Source of the DNA: Pseudomonadota bacterium
GTDB taxonomy: Bacteria > Pseudomonadota > Gammaproteobacteria > Burkholderiales > JAJZQI01
DNA: 34,390 bases
Reading direction: 5' to 3'
Assembly: GCA_021847305.1 (NCBI GenBank)
Contig: JAJZTZ010000013.1
Span: 1-34,390, forward strand
The notes beneath the pieces are model-generated. The model saw only the letters and a program-made list of their open reading frames with translations, searched no databases and was not told the DNA's origin. Shown piece after piece: positions 1 to 8,395 of this stretch. The number at the start of each line of letters is the position of its first letter. Within the stretch, counting starts at the first letter, position 1. The translations under genes were made by a program, and so were the position numbers.

Positions 1-615
1 ACCCAGTGACTTACCGGTTTCCGGGTCGATCAGATTTTTGCCCTGGCGGTAAACCTGCCATTCGGTCGGGCTGCCTTCGGGAATGTCGTCAACATAAGCG
101 TTATCACCATTGCCGAGAATGACGTGCTTTTCATCGGTGGCGACAATCACCGGGTTTTTGTTCAAGCCGTTTTCTTCGATAACCAGCGGCTGCGACAGGA
201 ACGGTTCAATGGCGGAGGGCGGCAGCGTCGGGATGGCTTCGCTGTGCAAGCTGCTGCGTACGCCCGGTTCCAGTTTCACCACAACCTTGCCGGCGGTGTC
301 GAGCTTTTGCGTTTTCAGCAGGCGCAGGCGTGGCTTGGCGCCGGAGCGGTCAAGCACAATTACGTCGCCCGGGTAGATCAGGTCGGGATTCTTGATGTCG
401 GCTCGATTGAGATTCCAGATTTCCGGCCAGCGCCAGGGCTTCTTGAGGAATTTGCCGGAAATGTCCCACAGGGTGTCGCCCTTGACGACAACGTAACGGT
501 CGGGCGCCTTGTCCTGCAGTTGCAAGGTGTCAGCGCTGGCGTGCAGGGTAAAAGCGGCAAACACGGCTGCAAGCGTGGTCCGGACCAGGGCTTGGGCGGC
601 AGAAGTCTTCCTCAT
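1..615 (-). CDS. LysM domain exported protein (partial, C-terminus outside window)
   Basis: The reading frame is open from an ATG at 615 to the window edge (205 codons, no stop), so the C-terminus is missing. Residues 1-28 form a signal peptide (basic MRKT start, hydrophobic core, AXA-like HASA before Asp29). A single LysM module spans about residues 41-88 (YVVVKGDTLWDIS, then NPDLIYPGDVIVL), the fold that binds N-acetylglucosamine in peptidoglycan. The rest resembles the periplasmic LysM proteins that often sit divergently from def in betaproteobacteria, commonly next to dprA; that neighbour is not visible here. The role is probably cell-envelope binding, but no catalytic domain can be seen in the part present. 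The start is supported by the signal peptide and a GAGG element just upstream. Confidence 0.85.
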   Translation of the reverse strand, partial: MRKTSAAQALVRTTLAAVFAAFTLHASADTLQLQDKAPDRYVVVKGDTLWDISGKFLKKPWRWPEIWNLNRADIKNPDLIYPGDVIVLDRSGAKPRLRLLKTQKLDTAGKVVVKLEPGVRSSLHSEAIPTLPPSAIEPFLSQPLVIEENGLNKNPVIVATDEKHVILGNGDNAYVDDIPEGSPTEWQVYRQGKNLIDPETGKSLG

Positions 616-691
616 ATGGGCCTCGCGAGTGGATTTTTTATCGAGCAAACCGGTCATAATTAAGTTATGTTTGCCTGAATTGTAGTTTATT

Positions 692-721
692 TTCACGCAG
701 CTGGAGTCCGCGTGTTAAAAT
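692..721 (+). promoter_or_regulatory. Possible sigma-70 promoter for def-fmt operon
   Basis: In the 164-base gap between the divergent LysM and def genes, TTCACG (692-697) and TAAAAT (716-721) are 18 bases apart. The -10 matches 5 of 6 consensus positions and the -35 matches 4 of 6. The predicted leader would be about 50 bases. def has no clear Shine-Dalgarno sequence. This is motif inspection only. Confidence 0.3.
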
Positions 722-779
722 TTGTCTCAAATTCTGCGCCTAATTATTTAAATCTGCAAGCATTTATGGCGATACGATC

Positions 780-1283
780 ATGGCTATTCTGAATATATTG
801 CATTACCCCGATCCGCGACTGCACAAGGTGGCCAAACCGGTTGATCAGGTGGATGACGAAATCCGCACGCTGGCCGCGAATATGGCTGAAACCATGTATG
901 CGGCACCGGGCATTGGTCTGGCGGCGACACAGGTGGACGTGCACCGGCGCCTGATTGTGGTGGATGTGTCGGAAAACAAGGACGACCTGCGCGTGTTTAT
1001 CAACCCGGAAATCGTCACTGCCGAGGGCGCGCGCGAAGGCGAAGAGGGTTGTCTCTCGGTGCCCGGCGTATACGACAAGGTGGAGCGCGCGGAAAGCATC
1101 ACCGTGAAGGCGCTCGGTCTTGACGGTAAACCGTTTAAGCTGGATGCGGAAGGCCTGCTGGCGGTATGTATCCAGCATGAAATTGATCACCTGAATGGCG
1201 TGGTGTTCGTCGATCATCTTTCGCGTCTGAAGCAGAATCGTATTCGTCTGAAGCTGAAAAAACGCGCGCGGGAGACCATGTAG
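780..1283 (+). CDS. def: Peptide deformylase
   Basis: Removes the formyl group from the N-terminal methionine of nascent proteins in the cytoplasm. All three family motifs are present in the 167-residue protein: GIGLAATQ (44-51), EGCLSVP with metal ligand Cys91, and QHEIDHLNG with metal ligands His133 and His137 and catalytic Glu134. Length matches the usual 165-170 residues of type I enzymes. The final TAG overlaps the GTG start of fmt by one base (TAGTG), so the two are translationally coupled. fmt makes the formyl-Met-tRNA whose formyl group Def later removes, a classic pairing. No strong ribosome binding site is visible before the ATG. Confidence 0.98.
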   Translation: MAILNILHYPDPRLHKVAKPVDQVDDEIRTLAANMAETMYAAPGIGLAATQVDVHRRLIVVDVSENKDDLRVFINPEIVTAEGAREGEEGCLSVPGVYDKVERAESITVKALGLDGKPFKLDAEGLLAVCIQHEIDHLNGVVFVDHLSRLKQNRIRLKLKKRARETM

Positions 1284-2215
1284 TGCGGCTGATTTTTGCC
1301 GGCACGCCGGAGTTTGCCGCGGTTGCACTGGAGGCTCTGATTGCCGCCGGACATGAGGTAGCGTTGGTGCTGACGCAGCCGGACCGGCCTGCCGGGCGCG
1401 GCATGAAGCTGGTGCCCAGCGCGGTCAAGCAGGTGGCGCTGCAGCACGGTCTGGAAGTGGCGCAGCCGGCCAATCTTAAAACTCCTGAAAGTTGGCAGCG
1501 CCTGCGCGAGGTGGCGGCCGATGTCATGGTGGTGGCGGCTTACGGCCTGCTGTTGCCGGCCGGCGTGCTGACCATTCCGCGGCACGGCTGCCTGAATATC
1601 CATGCTTCGCTGCTGCCCCGCTGGCGCGGGGCGGCGCCTATCCAGCGCGCGATTCTGGCGGGCGACGAGAAAACCGGCATTACCATCATGCAGATGGATG
1701 TGGGACTTGATACCGGCGATATGTGTCTGGTGCATGAAGTGCCGATTGCGTCCGACGATACGGCGCAAAGCCTGCATGACAAGCTGGCGCAACGCGGCGG
1801 CACGGCGATCGTCGAGGCGCTGCAGTTATTGCAGGCCGGCGCCCTGCCGCGACAGCCCCAGGATAATGGCCTGGCGACCTATGCCAGCAAGCTGACCAAG
1901 GCCGAGGGGCAGATCGACTGGTCGGCCGAGGCGGTCTGCATCGAGCGCGCCATCCGCGCTTACCAGCCGTTTCCGGTGGCTTATACGCTGTGGCATGGCG
2001 AGCCGCTGCGTCTGTTCCAGGCGCAGTTGCGCGAAGGGCGCGGCGTGCCGGGAACAGTGCTGGCAGCCGGCAAGGACGGTATCGAGGTGGCGTGCGGCCG
2101 CGGCAGCCTGCTGCTGACCGAGCTGCAGAAAACCGGCGGCAAGCGCATGCCGGTTGCCGCCTTCCTGAGCGGCAACAGTGTGCTGCCGGGGGAAACTTTC
2201 GGCATGGCTGATTGA
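1283..2215 (+). CDS. fmt: Methionyl-tRNA formyltransferase
   Basis: Transfers a formyl group from 10-formyltetrahydrofolate to Met-tRNAfMet, enabling initiation. The 310-residue length is standard. The N-terminal Rossmann-like domain begins MRLIFAGTPEFA, and the catalytic trio sits in LNIHASLLPRWRGAAP: Asn105, His107, then Asp143 in VGLDTGDM. The SLLP folate loop is intact, and the C-terminal OB-fold domain covers roughly residues 205-305. The start codon is GTG overlapping the def stop codon by one base, chosen because it gives the canonical N-terminus directly. No anomalies were seen. Confidence 0.98.
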   Translation: MRLIFAGTPEFAAVALEALIAAGHEVALVLTQPDRPAGRGMKLVPSAVKQVALQHGLEVAQPANLKTPESWQRLREVAADVMVVAAYGLLLPAGVLTIPRHGCLNIHASLLPRWRGAAPIQRAILAGDEKTGITIMQMDVGLDTGDMCLVHEVPIASDDTAQSLHDKLAQRGGTAIVEALQLLQAGALPRQPQDNGLATYASKLTKAEGQIDWSAEAVCIERAIRAYQPFPVAYTLWHGEPLRLFQAQLREGRGVPGTVLAAGKDGIEVACGRGSLLLTELQKTGGKRMPVAAFLSGNSVLPGETFGMAD

Positions 2216-2282
2216 ATTTTTTAGAATTAACACAATCTAAGTTTTCGCTGCATGTGCAGTGAAACCCTGTAGAGGAAAGCGA

Positions 2283-3140
2283 ATGTTTGGCAACTGGTTG
2301 AAGACTTCCATCCTGATGGCGGCGATTGTGGCGCTGTTCGGCAGCGTCGGCATGGCGCTGGGAGGTGCAGGCGGCATGCTGATCGCCCTGCTGCTGGCCG
2401 GTGGTATGAACGCATGGGCTTACTGGTATTCCGACAAGGCCGTGCTGAAGATGTACAACGCGCAGGAAGTCGACGAACGCTCCGCGCCGCAGTTCTATAA
2501 CATGGTGCGGGAACTGTCGCAGCGCGCCGGTCTGCCGATGCCCAAGGTGTATATCATTGATGAAGCGCAGCCGAATGCTTTTGCCACCGGCCGCAATCCG
2601 GAGCACGCCGCCGTGGCGGCCACCACCGGCATCATGCGCATCCTGTCGGAACGCGAACTGCGCGGTGTGATGGCGCATGAGCTGGCGCACGTGCGCAACC
2701 GTGATACGCTGATTTCGACCGTGTCTGCTACGGTGGCCGGTGCGATTTCCTCGCTGGCGCAGTTCGGCTTTTTGTTTGCCGGTCATAACAGCAACGAAAA
2801 CCGCAACGTGCATCCGCTGGTGGCGCTGGTTATCATGATTCTCGCGCCGATTGCCGCGGCGCTGATCCAGATGGCGATTTCCCGGGCGCGCGAATTCGGT
2901 GCCGACCGCGGCGGTGCGGAAATTTCCGGTGATCCGCTGGCGCTGGCCCAGGCATTGGACAAGATCGAACGTTACGCCAAGGGGATGCCGCTGGAAACCG
3001 CGGAGCTGCACCCGGAAACCGCACAAATGATGATTATCAATCCGCTGTCCGGCAGCGATGTGGCCGGCCTGTTCCGCACCCACCCCCATACCGCAGACCG
3101 GATCGCGCGTTTGCAGCAGTTGGCGCGCGAACTTGCGTGA
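2283..3140 (+). CDS. htpX: Membrane zinc metalloprotease HtpX (M48B)
   Basis: Inner-membrane protease that degrades misfolded membrane proteins alongside FtsH, typically heat- or envelope-stress induced. The ATG at 2283 is preferred over an in-frame ATG eight codons upstream because it follows GAGGAAAGC at proper spacing and gives the family N-terminus MFGNWLKT; the product is 285 residues. The zinc motif HELAH has His132, Glu133 and His136, and a third ligand is probably Glu204 in REFGAD. Hydrophobic segments lie at about 8-26, 28-46, 145-168 and 178-200, fitting the known topology with the active site facing the cytoplasm. The stop overlaps the proposed rsmB start. Confidence 0.96.
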   Translation: MFGNWLKTSILMAAIVALFGSVGMALGGAGGMLIALLLAGGMNAWAYWYSDKAVLKMYNAQEVDERSAPQFYNMVRELSQRAGLPMPKVYIIDEAQPNAFATGRNPEHAAVAATTGIMRILSERELRGVMAHELAHVRNRDTLISTVSATVAGAISSLAQFGFLFAGHNSNENRNVHPLVALVIMILAPIAAALIQMAISRAREFGADRGGAEISGDPLALAQALDKIERYAKGMPLETAELHPETAQMMIINPLSGSDVAGLFRTHPHTADRIARLQQLARELA

Positions 3141-4401
3141 TATTCAACCTTTAGCAGCTGCTCTGGTTGGCGACGTGCTTGCCGGCCAGAGCCTCGCCCA
3201 GCGCATGCCGGATATCTGGCGGCGCCACCCCGACCTTGCCCCGTCCGCCCGTGGCGCATTACAAGACATGGTGTACGGTACCCTGCGTCATCTCGGGCGC
3301 ATTGATGCCTTTTTGCGCGAGCTGGTCAGCCGGCCGGTGCAGGAGCCCGCACTCCACTGCCTGCTGCGAGTGGCGGTGTACCAGCTTTTGTATACCCGTG
3401 CCGCTACCCATGCCGTGGTCAACGAGGCGGTGGCAGCCAGCGAAGCGATGGGGTTCGGCTGGGCCAAGGGGTTCGTCAATGGCGTGCTGCGCAACGCGAC
3501 GCGCAAGCAGGCGGAAATTCTGCCCAAGCTGACCGCCGAAGTGGCCACTTACTCTTTTCCGCGCTGGTGGATCAACAAGCTGAAAAAGGATTATCCGCAG
3601 CACTGGCGCGAGATTCTGGAAAACAGCAACACCCATCCGCCCATGACTTTGCGGGTGAACCGCCGCAATGAAACCGTGTCAGGCTATCTGGAGCGCCTGC
3701 AGTCGGCCGGTCTCGCGGGCGAGCCGCTGGGCGAAGACGGTATCCGGCTGGTCGAACCGCAGCCGGTGTCGGCCTTGCCCGGCTTTGCCGGCGGCGACGT
3801 GTCGGTGCAGGATGCCGGCGCCCAGCTGGCGGCGCAGCTGCTGGATGTGCAGCCTGGCATGCGGGTGCTGGATGCCTGCAGTGCGCCCGGCGGCAAGACG
3901 GCGCATGTGCTGGAGCGGGTCGATTGCGATGTGCTGGCACTGGACAAAGATGCCGTTCGCTTGCAGCGTGTGCGCGAGAACCTTGACCGACTTGGGCTGC
4001 AGGCCCGGCTGCAGGTGGCGGATGCGGCAAACAGCAAGGATTGGTGGGACGGCCAGGCATATGACCGGATTCTTGCCGATGTCCCCTGCACGGCGTCGGG
4101 TGTGGTGCGTCGCCACCCGGACAGCAAGTGGCTGAGAATGCCGGAGGATGTGGCCGGTTTTGCCCGCACTCAGGAAGCAATATTGGATGCGCTGTGGCAA
4201 ACGTTGGCCAGTGATGGTAAATTGCTCTATGTAACCTGCTCGGTGTTCCCGGAAGAAAACCGGCAGCAAATCGAACGTTTCCTGACCCGCCATCAGGATG
4301 CCAGGCAATTGCCTGTGCCGGTGGGCGAAGCCGGCCAGTTGCTGCCCGATAAAGACCACGATGGCTTCTTTTATGCACTGCTGCAAAAATCTGCTGACTG
4401 A
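3133..4401 (+). CDS. rsmB: 16S rRNA m5C967 methyltransferase RsmB
   Basis: SAM-dependent methylation of C967 in 16S rRNA. An N-terminal NusB-like RNA-binding domain covers about residues 1-135, followed by the NOL1/NOP2/Sun methyltransferase fold: SAM motif [15 protein letters not shown], motif [17 protein letters not shown] and motif [13 protein letters not shown], whose Cys residues are the general-release and nucleophilic cysteines of the family. The start is uncertain. A TTG at 3133, overlapping the htpX stop by 8 bases, gives 422 residues, close to E. coli RsmB (429). The only in-frame ATG upstream (3058) would overlap htpX by 83 bases and add 25 residues unlike the family. Confidence 0.93.
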   Translation: MRDIQPLAAALVGDVLAGQSLAQRMPDIWRRHPDLAPSARGALQDMVYGTLRHLGRIDAFLRELVSRPVQEPALHCLLRVAVYQLLYTRAATHAVVNEAVAASEAMGFGWAKGFVNGVLRNATRKQAEILPKLTAEVATYSFPRWWINKLKKDYPQHWREILENSNTHPPMTLRVNRRNETVSGYLERLQSAGLAGEPLGEDGIRLVEPQPVSALPGFAGGDVSVQDAGAQLAAQLLDVQPGMRVLDACSAPGGKTAHVLERVDCDVLALDKDAVRLQRVRENLDRLGLQARLQVADAANSKDWWDGQAYDRILADVPCTASGVVRRHPDSKWLRMPEDVAGFARTQEAILDALWQTLASDGKLLYVTCSVFPEENRQQIERFLTRHQDARQLPVPVGEAGQLLPDKDHDGFFYALLQKSAD

Positions 4402-4981
4402 GCTGCCGCATTTCCTGCTGGCGGCGCTGCTGCTTTTGCTGGCAGGGACGGTCGAAGCGGCCGGCATCACGGTAAAAAGTGCCGACCTGCAGCTGGTCGA
4501 CGATTTTTACCAGTTGCGCGCCGAACTTGCCATTGAATTGTCCCCCAAGGTTGAAGACGCGTTGAACAAAGGCGTGCCGCTGGCTTTCCAGATTGGCGTT
4601 GAGCTGGTGCGGCCGCGCTGGTACTGGTTTAACGATACCCTCGTCAGCCTCAACCAGACGGTGCACCTGAGCTACCATGCGCTCACACGGCAATATCGCC
4701 TCAATGCCGGCGGGCTGAACAAAAACTTTTCCACCCTGCAGGCGGCGCTCGATGAGCTGGAAACACTGCGCGACTGGCAACTGATCGACCGTGCCGTGGT
4801 GCCGAGAAAATCGGGCAAATTGCAGTTGAGCGTGCGCATGTACCTTGACCAGACGCAGCTGCCCAAGCCGCTGCAGGTGAACGCCATTTCCTCCAGTGAC
4901 TGGCAGCTCGATTCCGGCTGGCAGCATTTCGATTTTACTCCTGCTGAACCGACCGCTGCTGCGCCGCCGGCAACCCACTGA
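4373..4981 (+). CDS. DUF4390 exported protein upstream of ntrYX
   Basis: A protein of about 202 residues of unknown function, recognised as DUF4390, commonly found just upstream of NtrY/NtrX-type genes in betaproteobacteria. The ATG at 4373 overlaps the end of rsmB by 29 bases and yields a signal peptide or N-terminal anchor with core HFLLAALLLLLAGTVEA, consistent with export. The mature part is rich in beta-type sequence, with recognisable family stretches (GVELVRPRWYWFND, LSYHALTRQYRL) and an Ala/Pro-rich tail. An ATG at 4361 is a possible alternative start. Tight placement between rsmB and ntrY suggests cotranscription and perhaps a periplasmic role linked to NtrY sensing, which is inference. 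Confidence 0.85.
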   Translation: MHCCKNLLTELPHFLLAALLLLLAGTVEAAGITVKSADLQLVDDFYQLRAELAIELSPKVEDALNKGVPLAFQIGVELVRPRWYWFNDTLVSLNQTVHLSYHALTRQYRLNAGGLNKNFSTLQAALDELETLRDWQLIDRAVVPRKSGKLQLSVRMYLDQTQLPKPLQVNAISSSDWQLDSGWQHFDFTPAEPTAAAPPATH

Positions 4982-4989
4982 TTTTCCCC

Positions 4990-7128
4990 ATGGCCAGTCC
5001 GCGTGCGATAGTTAAATACCTGGTGCTGGCCACGATCGGCCTGGCGGTCGTGCTGCTGTACCTGCTGTCGCGCGCCAGCGCCAACACGGCTCTGTTCGCC
5101 CAGAACTACCCCCTGCTGCTGGGCCTCAATGTCGGTCTGGTGATCTGTATGGCTGCACTGATTGCCTATCAGTTCTGGTCGTTGCGGCGCAAGATGAAAG
5201 CCCAGGTATTCGGCATCAAGCTGCGGGTTCGCCTGTTGCTGGTGTTGTCGCTGATGGCTGTGGTGCCCGGCGTGGTCTTGTATACCGTGTCGGCGCAATT
5301 TCTCTCGCGCAGTATCGATACCTGGTTTGATGTGCGGGTGGACAACGCCCTGAGCTCCGGCCTCAATCTGGGGCGTACCGCACTGGATCACCTGGTGGTG
5401 GAGCTGAAGAACAAGGCGGAAACCATGGCGACGACGCTGGCGGATCATCCGACCAGCGAGCACGTCGATATGCTGGAGCGCCTGCGCGAACAAACCGGCG
5501 TGGCTGAAGCGACATTGTTCAGCGCCAAAGGTGCAGTGATTGCCCATGCCAGCGCCGATCATGCGGAATGGCTGCCGGATTTGCCCGATCCGGCCATTCT
5601 CCGCCAGGTACGCCAGCAGACGCCATATAACGCGATCGAGGAGCTGCCGGGCAAGGGCCTGGTACAGCGGGCGGTGGTACCGGTCAATGTGCTGAGCCTG
5701 ACCGAAGACATCCGCATCCTGCAGGTGATTTCGCCGGTACCGCAGCAGATGGCCAAAGACGCTGAAGCGGTGCAGTCGGTCTATCGTGACTACCAGGAGC
5801 TGTCGGTGTCGCGCGTAGGCTTAAAGCGCTTGTATGGCCTGACCCTGACCCTGACACTGGTGATGGCACTGTTGTCGGCGATTGCCGGTGCGGTGCTATT
5901 GGCAGAATGGCTTTCCGCGCCGCTGGCTCTGCTGGAAGAAGGCACCCGCGCGGTTGCCAAGGGTGACTTTTCCACCATGCAGCCGGTGCGCGGCAAGGAC
6001 GAGCTGGGCGTGCTGATGCAGTCATTCAATACCATGACGCGGCAGCTGGCCGAGGCGCGCAATGCGGCCGAACAGCATCAGCAGCAGGTGGAGGCAGCCA
6101 AAATCTACCTGGAAAGCGTTCTGGCGCATTTGTCTTCCGGCGTGCTTACTTTTGACGAGCGCTTTTATCTGCGCACCATGAACCCGGCCGCCAGCAGCAT
6201 TCTGCAGGTCGAATCGGGCGAAGTGCTCGGTCGCAAGGCTTTCGAGTGGGGCGGTGCCCACGCCGGCTTGCGCACATTTACGGAAAAGATGATCGAGGTT
6301 TTCCAGCACAATACGCAAAGCGAGTGGCAGGAGCAGCTGGAATACCGCAGCGAAGCCGGCGGAACGCGCACATTACTGGTGCGCGGCACGCGTTTGCCGA
6401 GCGGCAGTCCGGCGGCTTATGTCGTTGTGTTCGACGATATTACCGATCTGCTACAGGTGCAGCGTGATGCCGCCTGGGGCGAGGTGGCAAAGCGTCTGGC
6501 ACACGAAATCAAGAATCCGCTGACACCTATTCAGCTGTCGGCTGAGCGGCTGGAACATAAACTGGCAGATAAACTGCCGACCGCCGAACGCGAAATGTTG
6601 CAACGTGCGACCCATACAATCGTGGCACAGGTGGCAGCGATGAAGAACATGGTCGATGCGTTTAAGGAGTATGCCCGCACGCCGGCGTTGAAGCTGGCAC
6701 CGGTGTCGCTCAACCGTCTGGTGGAGGAAGTCCTGGCATTGTACGAATCCTCGCATGCGCGCATCACGCTGCATCTGACTGACGATTTGCCGGAAATCTC
6801 CGGTGATGCGACTTTGCTGCGCCAGGTGGTACATAATTTGCTGCAAAATGCAGAAGATGCGCTGGATGAAAAAACCGGCGGAGTAATCGATTTGTATACC
6901 GAACAGGACGGCGAGTGGGTAAAATTGCGTGTCGTTGACAACGGCTCCGGCTTTCCTGAATCGATGATGGCCCGTGCTTTCGAGCCGTACGTGACAACCA
7001 AGTCGAAAGGCACCGGGCTGGGCCTGGCGATCGTGAAAAAAATCGTGGAAGAACATCACGGCCAGATAAGGCTGGACAATCAGACGCAGGGTGGTGCCTG
7101 CGTATGCATTTCATTAAAGCGGGTATGA
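4990..7128 (+). CDS. ntrY: NtrY-type membrane sensor histidine kinase
   Basis: A 712-residue kinase of the NtrY family. Transmembrane helices lie at about 9-29, 41-63 and 81-103, then a periplasmic domain of about 180 residues, a fourth helix near 283-303, HAMP (about 303-358), PAS (about 370-480), dimerisation/phosphoacceptor domain and ATPase. The H-box is RLAHEIKNPLTP with His505. The N-box is NLLQNAEDALD, followed by DNGSGFPE and TKSKGTGLGLAI. All catalytic boxes are intact, so it should autophosphorylate and signal to the NtrX encoded 1 base downstream. In other bacteria NtrYX links to nitrogen metabolism, respiration or redox state; the signal here is unknown. Confidence 0.95.
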   Translation: MASPRAIVKYLVLATIGLAVVLLYLLSRASANTALFAQNYPLLLGLNVGLVICMAALIAYQFWSLRRKMKAQVFGIKLRVRLLLVLSLMAVVPGVVLYTVSAQFLSRSIDTWFDVRVDNALSSGLNLGRTALDHLVVELKNKAETMATTLADHPTSEHVDMLERLREQTGVAEATLFSAKGAVIAHASADHAEWLPDLPDPAILRQVRQQTPYNAIEELPGKGLVQRAVVPVNVLSLTEDIRILQVISPVPQQMAKDAEAVQSVYRDYQELSVSRVGLKRLYGLTLTLTLVMALLSAIAGAVLLAEWLSAPLALLEEGTRAVAKGDFSTMQPVRGKDELGVLMQSFNTMTRQLAEARNAAEQHQQQVEAAKIYLESVLAHLSSGVLTFDERFYLRTMNPAASSILQVESGEVLGRKAFEWGGAHAGLRTFTEKMIEVFQHNTQSEWQEQLEYRSEAGGTRTLLVRGTRLPSGSPAAYVVVFDDITDLLQVQRDAAWGEVAKRLAHEIKNPLTPIQLSAERLEHKLADKLPTAEREMLQRATHTIVAQVAAMKNMVDAFKEYARTPALKLAPVSLNRLVEEVLALYESSHARITLHLTDDLPEISGDATLLRQVVHNLLQNAEDALDEKTGGVIDLYTEQDGEWVKLRVVDNGSGFPESMMARAFEPYVTTKSKGTGLGLAIVKKIVEEHHGQIRLDNQTQGGACVCISLKRV

Positions 7129-7129
7129 C

Positions 7130-8395
7130 ATGGGTGGTACGGTACTGGTCGTAGACGACGAAATCGGCATTCGCGAACTGCTGAGCGAAATTCTGGTAGA
7201 TGAGGGCTATACGGTGCATCTGGCGGAAAATGCGGCAACCGCGCGGGATTACCGTCAGCGCAAGCGGCCGGATATGGTGTTGCTGGACATCTGGATGCCC
7301 GATACCGACGGGATTACCTTGCTCAAGGAATGGGCGGCGCAGGGGCAGCTGACCATGCCGGTGGTGATGATGTCGGGACACGGCACGATTGATACTGCAG
7401 TTGAGGCGACCAAAATCGGTGCGGTGGATTTCCTGGAAAAGCCTATCGCCCTGCAAAAACTGCTCAGCACCATCGGCCGCGCACTGCAAAAAGGCGTGGC
7501 ACGCAGTACCACGGAACTGAGCCTGGAAGGCATGGGCAAAAGCCAGGTGGTGGTGGAGTTGCGCCAACGCTTGCAACAGATGGCGCGGGTCATGGCGCCG
7601 GTAATGCTGTATGCCGAAGAAGGCGCCGGAGCAGAATTGTGTGCGCGTGCCCTGCACCAGACAAATACGCCGTGGCGTGTCGTGAACGACGGTGCCAGGC
7701 TGGTGGAAGCGCCGCTGACGCTGCTGGAAGAAGCGCGCGGCGGCGTACTGTTCTTTCCCCACGTTACCCGCCTGACCAAGCTTGAGCAGCGGGGCCTGCA
7801 GGTGTTGCTCGGCAAGCTGGACCGTTACCACGTGCGCCTGGTGTGTGCCAGCACGCTGGAGTCCGCGGAAGTCACCGGCGAGCTGCATTTCGATGCGGCG
7901 CTGTGGCAGCAGCTTAATGCGCTCAATTTGCGGGTACCGTCTTTACGCGATCACCGCGAGGATGTGCCGGAACTGGCGCAGCAGATGCTCAGCCGTCTGG
8001 CGGAAGCCGGCGAGGCGCCGCCTACCCGGCGGTTTTCGGTCGCTGCCCTGAACGCGTTGCGCAATCACGACTGGCCGGGCAACCTCACCGAATTGACCAA
8101 TGCCGTGCGCACTCTGGCACTGACGGCGCTGCATGATGAAATCGGCGTCGGTGATGTCGAGCGGGTGCTGCAGCCCGGCATCGCTGCAACGAGCGGGGCG
8201 GCACAGACCGCCGATCTGGCCATGCCTTTTGAACTGCCATTGCGGGAGGCGCGCGACTGGTTCGAAAAGCTCTATCTGGAGTATCATTTGCGCGAGAGCG
8301 GTGGCAATATGGTCAGGGTGGCGGAAACAACCGGACTGGAAAGAACCCACCTGTATCGCAAAATCAAGCAGCTGGGAATCGTTCTGCGTAAATGA
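7130..8395 (+). CDS. ntrX: NtrX-like response regulator with degenerate AAA+ domain
   Basis: A 421-residue regulator: REC domain (about 1-120; acidic pocket Asp9/Asp10, phosphoacceptor Asp53, Lys104), a central domain related to the sigma-54-interacting AAA+ module (about 135-350), and a Fis-type helix-turn-helix (about 385-418). The receiver and DNA-binding parts look functional. The AAA+ module does not: the Walker A region reads EEGAGAEL (163-170) without the lysine, the GAFTGA loop is deleted, the Walker B region reads GGVLFFPHV (204-212) without Asp-Glu, the arginine-finger segment reads FDAALWQQL, and the sensor II segment reads PGNLTELTN, with Thr where Arg is expected. It probably works as a phosphorylation-controlled DNA-binding protein without ATP hydrolysis or sigma-54 contact. 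Its stop overlaps the trkA start (ATGA). Confidence 0.92.
   Translation: MGGTVLVVDDEIGIRELLSEILVDEGYTVHLAENAATARDYRQRKRPDMVLLDIWMPDTDGITLLKEWAAQGQLTMPVVMMSGHGTIDTAVEATKIGAVDFLEKPIALQKLLSTIGRALQKGVARSTTELSLEGMGKSQVVVELRQRLQQMARVMAPVMLYAEEGAGAELCARALHQTNTPWRVVNDGARLVEAPLTLLEEARGGVLFFPHVTRLTKLEQRGLQVLLGKLDRYHVRLVCASTLESAEVTGELHFDAALWQQLNALNLRVPSLRDHREDVPELAQQMLSRLAEAGEAPPTRRFSVAALNALRNHDWPGNLTELTNAVRTLALTALHDEIGVGDVERVLQPGIAATSGAAQTADLAMPFELPLREARDWFEKLYLEYHLRESGGNMVRVAETTGLERTHLYRKIKQLGIVLRK

Noticed and set aside
1686-3089. 467-codon minus-strand frame across fmt and htpX
   Set aside because: It covers two well-defined genes on the other strand, and its sequence is low-complexity Arg/His/Gln with no family resemblance.
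3572-4978. 468-codon minus-strand frame across rsmB and DUF4390
   Set aside because: Antisense shadow of rsmB; composition of Pro/Arg/His/Ala runs, no motifs.
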